Below, piece after piece: positions 42,001 to 49,605 of a stretch of 64,000 nucleotides of DNA. The stretch spans positions 1 to 64,000 of the forward strand of contig NZ_JNYV01000012.1 of assembly GCF_000717275.1 (NCBI RefSeq), read 5' to 3'. Both the position numbers and the translations under genes were made by a program. Below the pieces are notes generated by a model, which worked only from the letters and a program-made list of their open reading frames with translations, made no database searches and had not been told where the DNA came from. Origin of the DNA: Kitasatospora arboriphila (lineage in GTDB: Bacteria > Actinomycetota > Actinomycetes > Mycobacteriales > Mycobacteriaceae). Position 1 is the stretch's first letter, and every line of letters starts with the position of its first letter.

Positions 42001-45000
42001 GATCCGCGGCCTGGTGTACGCCGACCCCGACCAGAACGGGCTGTTGGTGCCGGCGGCGGTGGCGCTGTCGGGCAACGTCCTCGCCAAACATGAACGGGCG
42101 TTGGCGGCCGCGGAGAACGATCCGGGCAACACCGAGTGGGCCGAGTATGCCGAAGCCCTGTCGGAAGTGATCCCCGAGCCGAAACAGCCGTCCCAGATCG
42201 GTGCGGTCACGTTGGGTGCGACGTGGATCGAACCGGCCGACTACGCCTTGTTCGTGCGGGAAGTGTTCGGCGCAGACGAAGTATCGGTCGACCACACCTC
42301 GCAAGGCTGGGACGTCAACGTTCCCACCTGGCAGCGCAATACAACGCTGATGCGCACCGACTACGGCGCTGACCATGCCCACCCGGACAAGGCTGTCGAC
42401 GCTGTCGAGTTGTATGAGGCGTTGCTCAACCAACGCCCAATCGTGGTGAAGAACCCGGCCAAGCTACGCGAAGACACCGGTGCACCAGAGGTCGATGCCC
42501 AGGCCACGATTTTGGCGCAGGTCCAGGCCCGCAAAATCGTGGGGGAGTTCCGGTCGTGGTTGTGGTCCGATGATGAGCGCCGCGACCGGCTGGTGGGTGA
42601 GTGGAACCGCCGGTTCAACTCGTGGGTGCCGCCCAAGCACGATGGCCGGTTCCTGCAACTGCCCGGGCTGTCGCCGACGTTCTCCCCCCACCCGTACCAG
42701 CGCGATGCGGTGGCAAGGATCGCGGCGGAGTCCACGGTGCTGCTCGACCATGTGGTCGGTGCGGGCAAGACCGGCACCATGTTCATGGCTGCGATGGAGC
42801 TCAAACGTCGTGGTGTGGTGGCCCAGCCGTGGATTGTGGTGCCCACCCACCTGATCGAGCAGTTCGGTCGAGAGGTCAAGCAGTGGTATCCGGCCGCTGA
42901 GGTGTTGGTGGGCAACAAGGGCATGTCGGCCCAGGATCGGCGGATGTTCGTCGCCCAGACCGCGACCAGCAACTGGGACATGGTCATCGTTCCTGGTTCG
43001 GTGTTCGAGCTGATCAACGTCAGCGAAGACCGGCGCACCGACTACCTGCAAGCCCAGATCGACCAGCTCGGCGAGGAGCTGTCGAGCGGTCGGGACTCGA
43101 TGAACCCGACCACGATCAAAAAGATCGAGACCGCCAAGAAGCGGATGGATGATCGTCTGCAGAAGTTGCTCGACAAGGACCGCAAAGACGACGGGGTGAC
43201 GTTCGAGCAGACCGGGTGTGACTACCTGTTCATCGACGAGGCGCACGAGTACAAGAACAAGGCCCGCACGTGTGCGGTCGACACGTTGGCGCACACCGGG
43301 TCTCAGAAGGCCGAAGACCTGTCGATGAAGCTGGACTTGCTGCGTGAGCGGGTGCAGGACCAGGCGCGGGCGCTGGGGCACTATCTGCCGGCGGGCGCGG
43401 AGCGGGTGGCCACGTTCGCCACCGGCACCCCGATCGCCAACAGTCTGTCCGAGGCGTGGGTGATGCAGCAGTACCTACGCCCCGATGTCCTCGAGACGGC
43501 GGGGGTGCGGTCGGTGACCGATTGGGCGGCGTCGTTCACCACGACCAAGTCCGAGACGATCACCAATGCCACCGGTACCCGGCTCAAGGTGGTCACCACG
43601 GTGTCGGCGTTTGCCAACCCCCGTGAAATGTTCGCCATGGCAGCGCAGTACACCGATGTGGTCACCCGCGCCCAGGTGCCGGCGAACCTGCCGACCTATG
43701 ACGGTCGGCAGATCGTCACGACCACACCGGGCCAAGAGGTGGCCGACTTCATCGCTGATCTCGAACATCGTCTGGAGAACCTCGACCCCCGCCATCCGGA
43801 GTTGGACAACACCCTCAAGGTGCTCTCCGATGGCCGCAACGTCGCTTTGGATCCTCGGCTGGCGAACATCGAACCCGATCCGGGTAACACCCGCAGCGAC
43901 GCCGTCGCCGAGCAGGTCACGCAGATCTATCACGCCAACTCGGGCAACGAGTACCGCACCGAGACCGGGGCGATCTCACCGACTACAGGTGGGTTGCAGC
44001 TGATTTTCTGCGACCGGGGCACACCCAAACCAGGCGGTGGCTGGTCTGCGTATGAAGCGGTGCGCGAGGGGCTCATCGAGCGTGGAGTCCCGGCAGAGAG
44101 GATCGCGTTCATTCACGATGCGAAGTCGCCGTCGCAGAAGTTGGAGCTGGCGGCGCGGGCACGGTCGGGTCAGATCGCGGTGCTGCTGGGGTCGACATCG
44201 AAGATGGGTACCGGGATGAACGTCCAGGACCGGATGGTCGCGCTGCATCACATGGATGTGCCGTGGCGGCCGGCCGATCTGGAGCAGCGGGAAGGCCGGA
44301 TCATCCGCCAGGGCAACCAGAACGAGCAGATCCAGATCTTCTCGTATGTGACGGCCGGAACGACCGACACGGTGATGTGGGGCAAGGTCGAGTCGAAGGC
44401 GGCGTTCATCGAGCAGGCCAAGTCCGGGCAGCTCGACCCGAACGTGACCGAGGTCGAAGACGTCGGCGGCGAGTCGATCTCGGATGCGGCCGCAGCGACG
44501 AAGGCAGCGGCGACCGGTGATGAGCGGTTCATGACGCTGGTGCACCTGGAGGACGAGGTGAAAAACCTTGAAGCCCTTGCGGGTGCGCACGCTGATTCGC
44601 GTCGTAACGCCCGCAGCATTGTGCGTCAGGCCGACAAGAGGATTCCCGAACTCGAGGCCGAGCGCGAGGAGCTCGAACGCCTCACTGCCCATCACGAGCA
44701 GTGGGCGGCCGGCGGGAAACTGTTCACTGTGAACGGTCAGGAGTTTGCTGAGCGCACCGACCGCAGCCGAGCTTTGCTCGATCGCGTCCAGGCCGTGCAC
44801 GTGGCACTCAAGGGCCAGGGGATGGGGCGGTCGATGGAGATTGCCGAGTTCGAGGGTGGGGTGGTGGCCAAGGCGGCGCGGATCGCCCGCACCGACGAGT
44901 TGTGGGTGTGGCTCGATGTTCCGGGGCAACCGCAGTTCACGATGAAGCCTGAGCAGTTGTGGCCGCGTCAGGCGGCGCTCGGTGAGGATCCCCAGGACAA

Positions 45001-45553
45001 CGTCGCAGCGGTGGCCAGTGGGTTGGCGACGCGGTTGGAGAACGCGTTTGAGCGGATGCCCGACAAGATCGGTGGTATCGACCGGGAGATTGATCGGTGG
45101 CGACGCGAGATCGAGGTGCAGTCCCCGCGGATGGATGCGGTGTTCGCTCAGTCGGGGGAGTTGCAGGCCAAACAGGTGCAGATGCAACAGCTTCGTATGG
45201 ACATCGAGGCCTCGCAGAACACGCCCGAAGCGATCGCTGCCCGCGAGGCAGCCGACCAACGCTTGCTGGAGGCTGGCCGCGCACCAGGGTGGTCGTTGAT
45301 GCTCAACCCCACCAAGGCGATGGTCGAGCAGTCACCGTTTGTGACCGCCGATGAGTTCGTGTCAGCAACCCAACGCGGGCACATGCTCGAAGCCACCCGC
45401 TACGCACGCGACCAACGCCGCAGCGGCGGCCCGAAGTCCGTTCTGGAGGCCACAGCCGCACATCCGCGCGGCCACGCTCCGAGCCGGGAACCTGTTCGAG
45501 AGAGGCCACCAACGTACGTAGATAATCCGGCTTCTCGCGGACGAACCCGCTAA
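39074..45553 (+). CDS. Giant DNA methyltransferase-helicase
   Basis: A frame of 2159 codons. The reliable part begins around codon 240. An N6-adenine methylase domain has GGRVLEPGCGSGNFIG (motif I) and ATIGNVPFGSF, a variant of the NPPY motif. It is followed by a large middle part and an SF2/SNF2 helicase: VVGAGKTGTM (Walker A), LFIDEAHEYKNKA (Walker B), FATGTPIANS (motif III), QREGRIIRQGNQNEQI (motif VI). This is the DarB-like layout of conjugative elements, which protect or process incoming DNA. The first 236 codons are G/R/D-rich and overlap another gene; QLDLF lies at residue 13. The true start is uncertain. Confidence 0.85.
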   Translation: MATSNSAGRGGDQLDLFAQHNQTEGEDNERGQSGSSPAVSDRAGGPGPGELRGLRDRSDRGDRAGDRGDDGLDRASGDRGVGNVDGPRSRPSGAGEPDQSGPVVGAGDRVVESVGGLPGPGGPGAEGGRTGPDRAGGGRGAGDASVAGDAAVDDLGGQRPDGGDRGADRGGVAERVDRVQGVRGESVAGAQRGSDAGAEQPGRSTGGRAGSGRGRSPGRSRRASGAVPQSAASDQLEASQGLLFESLDDFRIPTDPAVVDPGGTPLPADPSEVEALPLVAQDEMGVPLSQLAKVRAREARRPDGSRVWIKATHDIAGLEPDPEPTETPAPTAAEEPTVAAEVAAEPVFVPPVPFAHPGGVLVPSGEKARARANIAALEVARTCDTEGRYARPGEQQILSAWSGWGGCPNIFDEQRPEWEPERAQLADLLSEGEYREARASTLNAHYTDPAIAQVMWTALEQAGFDGGRVLEPGCGSGNFIGLAPESATMVGVELDPTTARIAHLLYPNAQVRNEGFEQTRVPDHSFTATIGNVPFGSFSVPDPVHNPGRHRIHNHFVIKSLHLTAPGGYVGVITSAWTMDSTDDKARREIHDMADLVGAVRLPSNAFARVAATQVVTDVLVFRKREPGDEVPNPATVDWLHSGQVWVDGRGGERQLVALNQFFDLHPEAVLGEVRAENGMYRDNQLTVVADDLAQVPQQLSTVLSRQVATAVDQGRGLTARPRVMRASDFDAGMATARELYGDRTPIGRVEYDTEADEFVRQGLEGREVVKIPRSRSTETRHLLRLRDVSEATIAAQRGDADFDTREALRAELGTIYDGYLAAYGPINRAKITGGRDRTPAEGKAKFAVAEQKWREKNADQDGIAYDGPLPESVASELEEKAWQASPTIRRQTHIEALRQDPSLATLLALERYDSETGEVSKTAIFSRDVVTKPAPMTSAQSPEEAVSIVLGESGTIDLERVADLLGTSRVQAREQIRGLVYADPDQNGLLVPAAVALSGNVLAKHERALAAAENDPGNTEWAEYAEALSEVIPEPKQPSQIGAVTLGATWIEPADYALFVREVFGADEVSVDHTSQGWDVNVPTWQRNTTLMRTDYGADHAHPDKAVDAVELYEALLNQRPIVVKNPAKLREDTGAPEVDAQATILAQVQARKIVGEFRSWLWSDDERRDRLVGEWNRRFNSWVPPKHDGRFLQLPGLSPTFSPHPYQRDAVARIAAESTVLLDHVVGAGKTGTMFMAAMELKRRGVVAQPWIVVPTHLIEQFGREVKQWYPAAEVLVGNKGMSAQDRRMFVAQTATSNWDMVIVPGSVFELINVSEDRRTDYLQAQIDQLGEELSSGRDSMNPTTIKKIETAKKRMDDRLQKLLDKDRKDDGVTFEQTGCDYLFIDEAHEYKNKARTCAVDTLAHTGSQKAEDLSMKLDLLRERVQDQARALGHYLPAGAERVATFATGTPIANSLSEAWVMQQYLRPDVLETAGVRSVTDWAASFTTTKSETITNATGTRLKVVTTVSAFANPREMFAMAAQYTDVVTRAQVPANLPTYDGRQIVTTTPGQEVADFIADLEHRLENLDPRHPELDNTLKVLSDGRNVALDPRLANIEPDPGNTRSDAVAEQVTQIYHANSGNEYRTETGAISPTTGGLQLIFCDRGTPKPGGGWSAYEAVREGLIERGVPAERIAFIHDAKSPSQKLELAARARSGQIAVLLGSTSKMGTGMNVQDRMVALHHMDVPWRPADLEQREGRIIRQGNQNEQIQIFSYVTAGTTDTVMWGKVESKAAFIEQAKSGQLDPNVTEVEDVGGESISDAAAATKAAATGDERFMTLVHLEDEVKNLEALAGAHADSRRNARSIVRQADKRIPELEAEREELERLTAHHEQWAAGGKLFTVNGQEFAERTDRSRALLDRVQAVHVALKGQGMGRSMEIAEFEGGVVAKAARIARTDELWVWLDVPGQPQFTMKPEQLWPRQAALGEDPQDNVAAVASGLATRLENAFERMPDKIGGIDREIDRWRREIEVQSPRMDAVFAQSGELQAKQVQMQQLRMDIEASQNTPEAIAAREAADQRLLEAGRAPGWSLMLNPTKAMVEQSPFVTADEFVSATQRGHMLEATRYARDQRRSGGPKSVLEATAAHPRGHAPSREPVRERPPTYVDNPASRGRTR
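39156..39782 (+). CDS. Nested 208-residue helical protein, different frame
   Basis: It starts at ATG 39156 and is entirely inside the first 710 bases of the giant gene frame, read in another frame. The composition is normal: RTELADLDRASYEDFVTDRT, VNLINQARLSAQEIALSNLW, SIGFKVYAASLLQARSEDQM. The frame of the giant gene is here low-complexity. So this is likely the real gene and the giant protein may start later; its own stop TAG (39780-39782) overlaps the resumed frame. No family is recognised. Confidence 0.7.
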   Translation: MSEVKAAVHQRYRTELADLDRASYEDFVTDRTAEIEQAIAETTASTEHQVIAAWETSMGREADHQERVNLINQARLSAQEIALSNLWEGYQDPEDRALREAEQAQIEQAAAEERAMRALPAMQRWTTSVASDPTVEIEELTEGVWPSESIGFKVYAASLLQARSEDQMRVPSSPDDPLAVELGQVVAARRAEAEERQAQFRNRRRQTS

Positions 45554-46590
45554 CCCCGGCGTAGTGCGGTCACCATGGCAATAAGCACCGCCATGGTGAT
45601 TGCACCAACTCGTGTTGGCTGGTGCCGTGGTGGTCGAGGCGACGGGGCAACGGAATTGGCAGGCCTAGGCAAAGACAGGCTCATGAGAAGCGCTACGCCC
45701 GCCGGGTAGAACAGACCGACTACGACTGCTCCCCAGATGAATAGCGCATTGCCAGTTTGGTTTACGAGTGCATAGAACCCGGCGAAGAATGGTCCTACGA
45801 GAGCATAGAGACCAGTCCCTACGGTGGCCGACTTCAGTGCGCCGGTAGGTTTCAGCTTCATCTGGGGCTGCTCTACCGGGTTGGTGGCGTCGTCAATGAC
45901 CTCGTTTCGGGACTTAATCGCCTCTCGTAAGATCCGTGTCGATCGATACACGAAGACCCAACTTGGAATCACCATCGCCGCTGCAAACACAATCGCGAAC
46001 CAAAGTAAAGGCCAGCCCTCGGCTTGTTCCACAACATCTAAGTACTGGACCGTCGTGGCTATCAGCAACAAGTCGGTGATAGTGATGACGAAAACGGCGA
46101 GAACCCCACCAAGGGTGGGCAGGAACGCCTCGGTCCTTGCAGATTGGGTTTCGTAGGTCGTCATCATCCAGGCGAGGCCACACATGAGCGCGACCCCTCC
46201 AGTGGCGAGCATGCCACTGGCCGGCATCGCTTGAATCCATGCGCGTTCACATGCCTCATCGATCCGGACTTGGTGTGCGGAAACTATCGGGAATGGCGTG
46301 AAGGGCTGTACCGCCTTGACGTGACTGAAGAGGTAGCTGTCGAGTGCAAGAACGACCACCCCCGAGGCGAACAGTGCGATGGTGTGCCGCTCCTCGGGCC
46401 AGTTGAACATCACAGCGATAGTGGCAATTAGCAGACCAGCAAGCACGGCGGCCAAAGACGAATTCGACTCGGCAGAGGTCATGATGCTCCACGGGGCGTC
46501 ACCCGTAACGCAGAAACTATCCAGGACGTCCTTCTTTAGAAGGTCGTCGGGACTGTCGGGTGTTAGTAGGTCATCGTTCAGTGTTGTCAT
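45550..46590 (-). CDS. Polytopic membrane protein, unknown function
   Basis: A protein of about 346 residues with roughly eight hydrophobic segments. ATG at 46590 (MTTLNDDLLTPDSPDDLLKK) is preferred over a start at 46641. The last four bases are shared with the stop of the convergent helicase gene. No transporter motif was found. Codon use is less GC-rich than in the transfer genes around it. Confidence 0.6.
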   Translation of the reverse strand: MTTLNDDLLTPDSPDDLLKKDVLDSFCVTGDAPWSIMTSAESNSSLAAVLAGLLIATIAVMFNWPEERHTIALFASGVVVLALDSYLFSHVKAVQPFTPFPIVSAHQVRIDEACERAWIQAMPASGMLATGGVALMCGLAWMMTTYETQSARTEAFLPTLGGVLAVFVITITDLLLIATTVQYLDVVEQAEGWPLLWFAIVFAAAMVIPSWVFVYRSTRILREAIKSRNEVIDDATNPVEQPQMKLKPTGALKSATVGTGLYALVGPFFAGFYALVNQTGNALFIWGAVVVGLFYPAGVALLMSLSLPRPANSVAPSPRPPRHQPTRVGAITMAVLIAMVTALRRG

Positions 46591-46681
46591 GGCCCCCCTG
46601 TCTGCACGCAGACTAAGGATTAAGACCGTCCCGCGCGACACTTAGCGTTGGCCACGATGTCAGCTGAGGCAACGCCGTAAG

Positions 46682-46720
46682 CACCTGGTGCCCCCAACAT
46701 TTCGTTGGGGGCACCAGGTG
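46682..46720. terminator. 17-bp perfect stem-loop, bidirectional terminator
   Basis: CACCTGGTGCCCCCAAC and its exact complement enclose ATTTC. It is downstream of the minus-strand gene ending at 46735 and upstream of the membrane gene start. Confidence 0.75.
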
Positions 46721-46734
46721 TTGCTGTCTGGCTG

Positions 46735-47082
46735 TCAGGCGTTCACCGAGCCCACTTCTCCATCGGAGTGGGACGTGTGGGCGCTTGCGGCTAGCTGGGC
46801 TCCGGACGGGGCAGTTCGTCTCTTGTTGGTGCGACGAGGTTTGCGTTCCAGGCCAACGGTCGAGATGCCTGCCTTCTTCAGCGCGGCGTCGGTGATGCCG
46901 AACTCGCTGGCGCGGACACGCAGCTGCAGGTGCTCTGCGCGGGCAGTGTCGAGGTCCTGTTCGCGTTGGAGGATGTCGCCGTAGGACGCGGCCAGGTCGC
47001 GGACGACGCGTTCGCGTTCGCTTTGTTCGGCGAGGAGCGCGTTGGCGGCGGCTTCGGGATCGAAACGGATTGCTGTGGACAC
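46735..47082 (-). CDS. Coiled-coil protein, possible mobilisation accessory
   Basis: A 115-residue protein. Residues 10-60 are a long helix (ERVVRDLAASYGDILQREQD), then a basic stretch (LERKPRRTNKRR) and an unstructured tail. Likely DNA- or protein-binding. It carries the shared leader motif 32 bases before its start and is ended by a 17-bp hairpin. No family is recognised. Confidence 0.55.
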   Translation of the reverse strand: MSTAIRFDPEAAANALLAEQSERERVVRDLAASYGDILQREQDLDTARAEHLQLRVRASEFGITDAALKKAGISTVGLERKPRRTNKRRTAPSGAQLAASAHTSHSDGEVGSVNA

Positions 47083-47114
47083 AGGTGTCCCCTTTCACTC
47101 ACTGGATCAATATT

Positions 47115-47125
47115 TGGTTGCAGAG
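47115..47125 (-). promoter_or_regulatory. Shared leader motif TCTGCAACCA (copy 3)
   Basis: GCACTCTGCAACCAAAT on the minus strand, 32 bases before the coiled-coil protein start; the match with the 39.0-kb site covers about 17 bases. Confidence 0.6.
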
Positions 47126-47168
47126 TGCTTCCAGTGTTCCACGGGTGAGTGACAGCGGTCGAGAGCAA

Positions 47169-47363
47169 TCAGTGCGTGGCGAGTGGTTCGGCGGTGCCGC
47201 CGACGGTGCTCGCATATTTGTGGGTGTCGTCTGCCTCTGCGTCGGTGAAGACACGAACGTCAGCGGGTCGACCGGGAACGCGAACGATCAGCGTGAGGTC
47301 AGCGATGTTGGCGCGCGCACGTTTTGACGCCTGCCGGGCCCCAGCGTTGTCGAGGTCGGTCAT
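47169..47363 (-). CDS. Third gene of the hicAB unit, 64 residues
   Basis: MTDLDNAGARQASKRARANI opens a small basic-acidic protein with strand-forming LTLIVRVPGRPADVRVFTDA. It starts three bases after the hicB stop and so is probably co-translated. No family is recognised. Confidence 0.5.
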   Translation of the reverse strand: MTDLDNAGARQASKRARANIADLTLIVRVPGRPADVRVFTDAEADDTHKYASTVGGTAEPLATH

Positions 47364-47366
47364 TGG

Positions 47367-47765
47367 CTACGCGGACGCTGCGTGCTTGTGTGTTGTCTCA
47401 ACGAGCTGGTGCGCGCGTTGCTGAGAGATGCCGAGGATGGCACCGATGTCGCGGTAGGGGATGCCTTTGTCGGCGAGGTCGCAGGCGAGCCGGCGGGTGT
47501 GTTCGCTGGCTTCACGTTCGTAGCGGTCCGCTTTCTCTTTGAGTTCGCGAACGGTCGCCGATGCTGCGGTGGCGTCCACGTTGTCCACATGCACGCGGAC
47601 GTTCACCGACACAGTGGACTTGGCGACGTCGGTGTCCACGGCGATGTAGTCGATCGCTTCGGCTTCTGCGTCAGCGAGTCGTCGGGTTTGGGTGAGCCCG
47701 TCGAGGGCGGGGATGGAGATCATCCACCACCGCCCTTCGCGGGTGACCTCAACGTCGTAGGTCAT
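47367..47765 (-). CDS. hicB: HicB-type antitoxin with HTH
   Basis: A 132-residue protein. MTYDVEVTREGRWWMISIPA...LTQTRRLADAEAEAI matches the HicB partial RNase-H fold. The C-terminal GIPYRDIGAILGISQQRAHQ is a sigma-4-like HTH. It follows the HicA gene by 23 bases. It should neutralise the toxin and repress the operon. Confidence 0.8.
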   Translation of the reverse strand: MTYDVEVTREGRWWMISIPALDGLTQTRRLADAEAEAIDYIAVDTDVAKSTVSVNVRVHVDNVDATAASATVRELKEKADRYEREASEHTRRLACDLADKGIPYRDIGAILGISQQRAHQLVETTHKHAASA

Positions 47766-47788
47766 GTCGGTCTTCTCCTTGGTCGGGA

Positions 47789-47995
47789 TTATTTGCAGTC
47801 GCACTCGGCGATTGCTTTGTTCACTTTGCGGATCACTCCGGGGCTGATGGTCTTGTGTCCGTCGGGGATGGTCATGGTGTGTCGGCCCGTCGGGCAGGCC
47901 CAAAAACCGTGGCTGCCCTTGGCATCACGCACACGCGTGAAATCGGCAGCGCGCAGTTCTTTGGTCACCTTACGAGTCGGCTGCTCCGCAATCAT
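47789..47995 (-). CDS. hicA: HicA-type mRNA interferase toxin
   Basis: A 68-residue protein with the dsRBD-like HicA fold. GSHGFWACPTGRHTMTIPDG contains the catalytic histidine of the GSH-x-F/Y motif, and ISPGVIRKVNKAI is the closing helix. HicA cuts mRNA. It is the first gene of the unit, with its promoter near 48000. Confidence 0.8.
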   Translation of the reverse strand: MIAEQPTRKVTKELRAADFTRVRDAKGSHGFWACPTGRHTMTIPDGHKTISPGVIRKVNKAIAECDCK

Positions 47996-48027
47996 GACTT
48001 TAGTCTACCCCCCTAGACTGAAACAAG

Positions 48028-48669
48028 TCAAGTGGGGTTGATGCCTCGCGATCCGTCTGGTTCGAGCGGCAGCCGGCGGAAGTATGCAGAGTCGACTTCT
48101 TCGTATGCCGCGTCCTGATCTTCTGCCAGCGTTTCTGGCAGTGGGGTTCCTTCGGGGTCCGTTGATACTTCGAGTTTGTGGCGGATCACTGTCTCGGTTA
48201 CGACGACTGGCTCGTAGAATGATCCAGCAGGAATGGTGAGGTGTTGCTCGGAGGCCAGCTCGTTGACATGGTCGAGCGTCTCGCACACCATCAGCCCAAT
48301 GGCAGAGAAGACGCTGACCGCCGCTTCGTAGCGATCTTCGATGCCTAGGCCCGGCAGTTGGTGCTTGATGTCACCGTGTACCGAATCCTGGTACAGCCAG
48401 GCGTAGGCCAACTCGAGGTCTGATTGGCCGCCATCTTCCACTAGGACCTTGTAGGCCCGTGTCTGACTAGAGCGTTCGACTGCTTGCTGCCAGCGAGTGC
48501 GAATGTCCGTAGTCTTCTCGGCGATTGCGATGGGTCCCCCGCTTGTCAGGGAGTCGATGGCGTCGAGAACTTTTCCGTAGTGCAGATCGTCATTGACCAC
48601 CGTGAAAGGTCGGAGGCGGGCTACGAAGGACTCAAAACTAGGCTCTTCAGGGCGGTGCCTGATGAACAT
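48028..48669 (-). CDS. Hypothetical protein, 213 residues
   Basis: A helical soluble protein beginning MFIRHRPEEPSFESFVARLR. The middle part has AYAWLYQDSVHGDIKHQLPG and AAVSVFSAIGLMVCETLDHV. No domain is recognised. It stands alone between hicAB and the OGG pair; cargo or defence role cannot be decided. Confidence 0.55.
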   Translation of the reverse strand: MFIRHRPEEPSFESFVARLRPFTVVNDDLHYGKVLDAIDSLTSGGPIAIAEKTTDIRTRWQQAVERSSQTRAYKVLVEDGGQSDLELAYAWLYQDSVHGDIKHQLPGLGIEDRYEAAVSVFSAIGLMVCETLDHVNELASEQHLTIPAGSFYEPVVVTETVIRHKLEVSTDPEGTPLPETLAEDQDAAYEEVDSAYFRRLPLEPDGSRGINPT

Positions 48670-48957
48670 TATGCGGCCATCGGGCAGGTCTTCAGCGGCG
48701 TGATAGCTCAGCTCAGCCAGGATTCGAAGTTCGTTCTGGTCAAGTGCAATTGGATGTAAAGCGACTCGCCAGGCCTCGGCGTACGAATGCCGCTAACACC
48801 TGCGTTGGGGTGGGCTTGACCTTGGCGGGCTTTTGTTTGCTCACGTCTCCATCAGACACCTCAGGCACGACGGACGTGCTCGCGCGTTCTCGGCTAGGGG
48901 TAAGGCGGCGGTCGACGCATTCTCTGCTGGGTCTGGGCTCATTGTGGGTCGCCGGCT
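48670..48957. other. Short unassigned stretch
   Basis: Nothing convincing is seen. Plus-strand frames from about 48744 have no ribosome site and no family resemblance. Confidence 0.4.
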
Positions 48958-49593
48958 TCAGCGTTGGTTGAAGAGGGCGTACTCGATGACATCGGGTTCA
49001 ACGTTCCATTCGGGGTCGGCAGCCCAGTCTTCGGCCAGTTGCAGGTAGCGGATGTAGTCGTCGCGGTGGACTCGTCCTGATGCTGGGACTGTGCCGGGGG
49101 CGGCGTCTTGTAGGGCGGTTCGGACGACGTTGTCGAGGATGAGTGGCCGTGGTCGGTGGTCTGTTGTGTAGCCGGCGAAGTAGAGAAGTTTGGTTCCGAA
49201 TGACATGTCCAGGCCGCCAATACGGTGGGTGTTGAGAAGTGCGTTCCATCCGGCGGCTGCACCGTCGTTGCTGGTGGTTTCAACGATGGCGCGGAGCTTG
49301 TCGACCGCGCCGACCTGATTGAGGATGTCGGAAATACGTCGCGGGCCGTACCCGACTTTGCCGTATCCCCACACCATCGAAATCAGAAACAGTTCAATAG
49401 GGTCAGTGTCGGCGCGGTGGTGAATGTAGGCCCGTGCGATGCCACCTTCGGTGTGGGCGTGGTGGGCCAACTGAGTGAGTGCTTCTCCGTGGTCGGCGAA
49501 CGTGGTGCGCCAGGCTTCGGGATTGAACTGCACACGGTGAGAGGCCACGTCGGTGGTGCTGAAGTGGCGCAAGGCGGCGGGGATGGAAGTCAC
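48958..49593 (-). CDS. OGG-fold DNA glycosylase-like protein
   Basis: A 211-residue protein similar in pattern to stand-alone actinobacterial OGG-fold proteins: VWGYGKVGYGPRRISDILNQ (helix-hairpin-helix part), FGTKLLYFAGYTTDHRPRPL and ILDNVVRTAL, with a final helix. The aspartate after PRPLIL is at the place of a glycosylase catalytic acid. It is 12 bases after a 663-residue unknown gene and forms a two-gene operon. The target base is not known; a role in defence is discussed under findings. Confidence 0.65.
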   Translation of the reverse strand: MTSIPAALRHFSTTDVASHRVQFNPEAWRTTFADHGEALTQLAHHAHTEGGIARAYIHHRADTDPIELFLISMVWGYGKVGYGPRRISDILNQVGAVDKLRAIVETTSNDGAAAGWNALLNTHRIGGLDMSFGTKLLYFAGYTTDHRPRPLILDNVVRTALQDAAPGTVPASGRVHRDDYIRYLQLAEDWAADPEWNVEPDVIEYALFNQR

Positions 49594-49605
49594 TGTTTAG
49601 CGCTA

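Noticed and set aside
48744-48971. Plus-strand frame after the 213-residue gene
   Set aside because: No ribosome site, no family resemblance, and it runs into a convergent gene.
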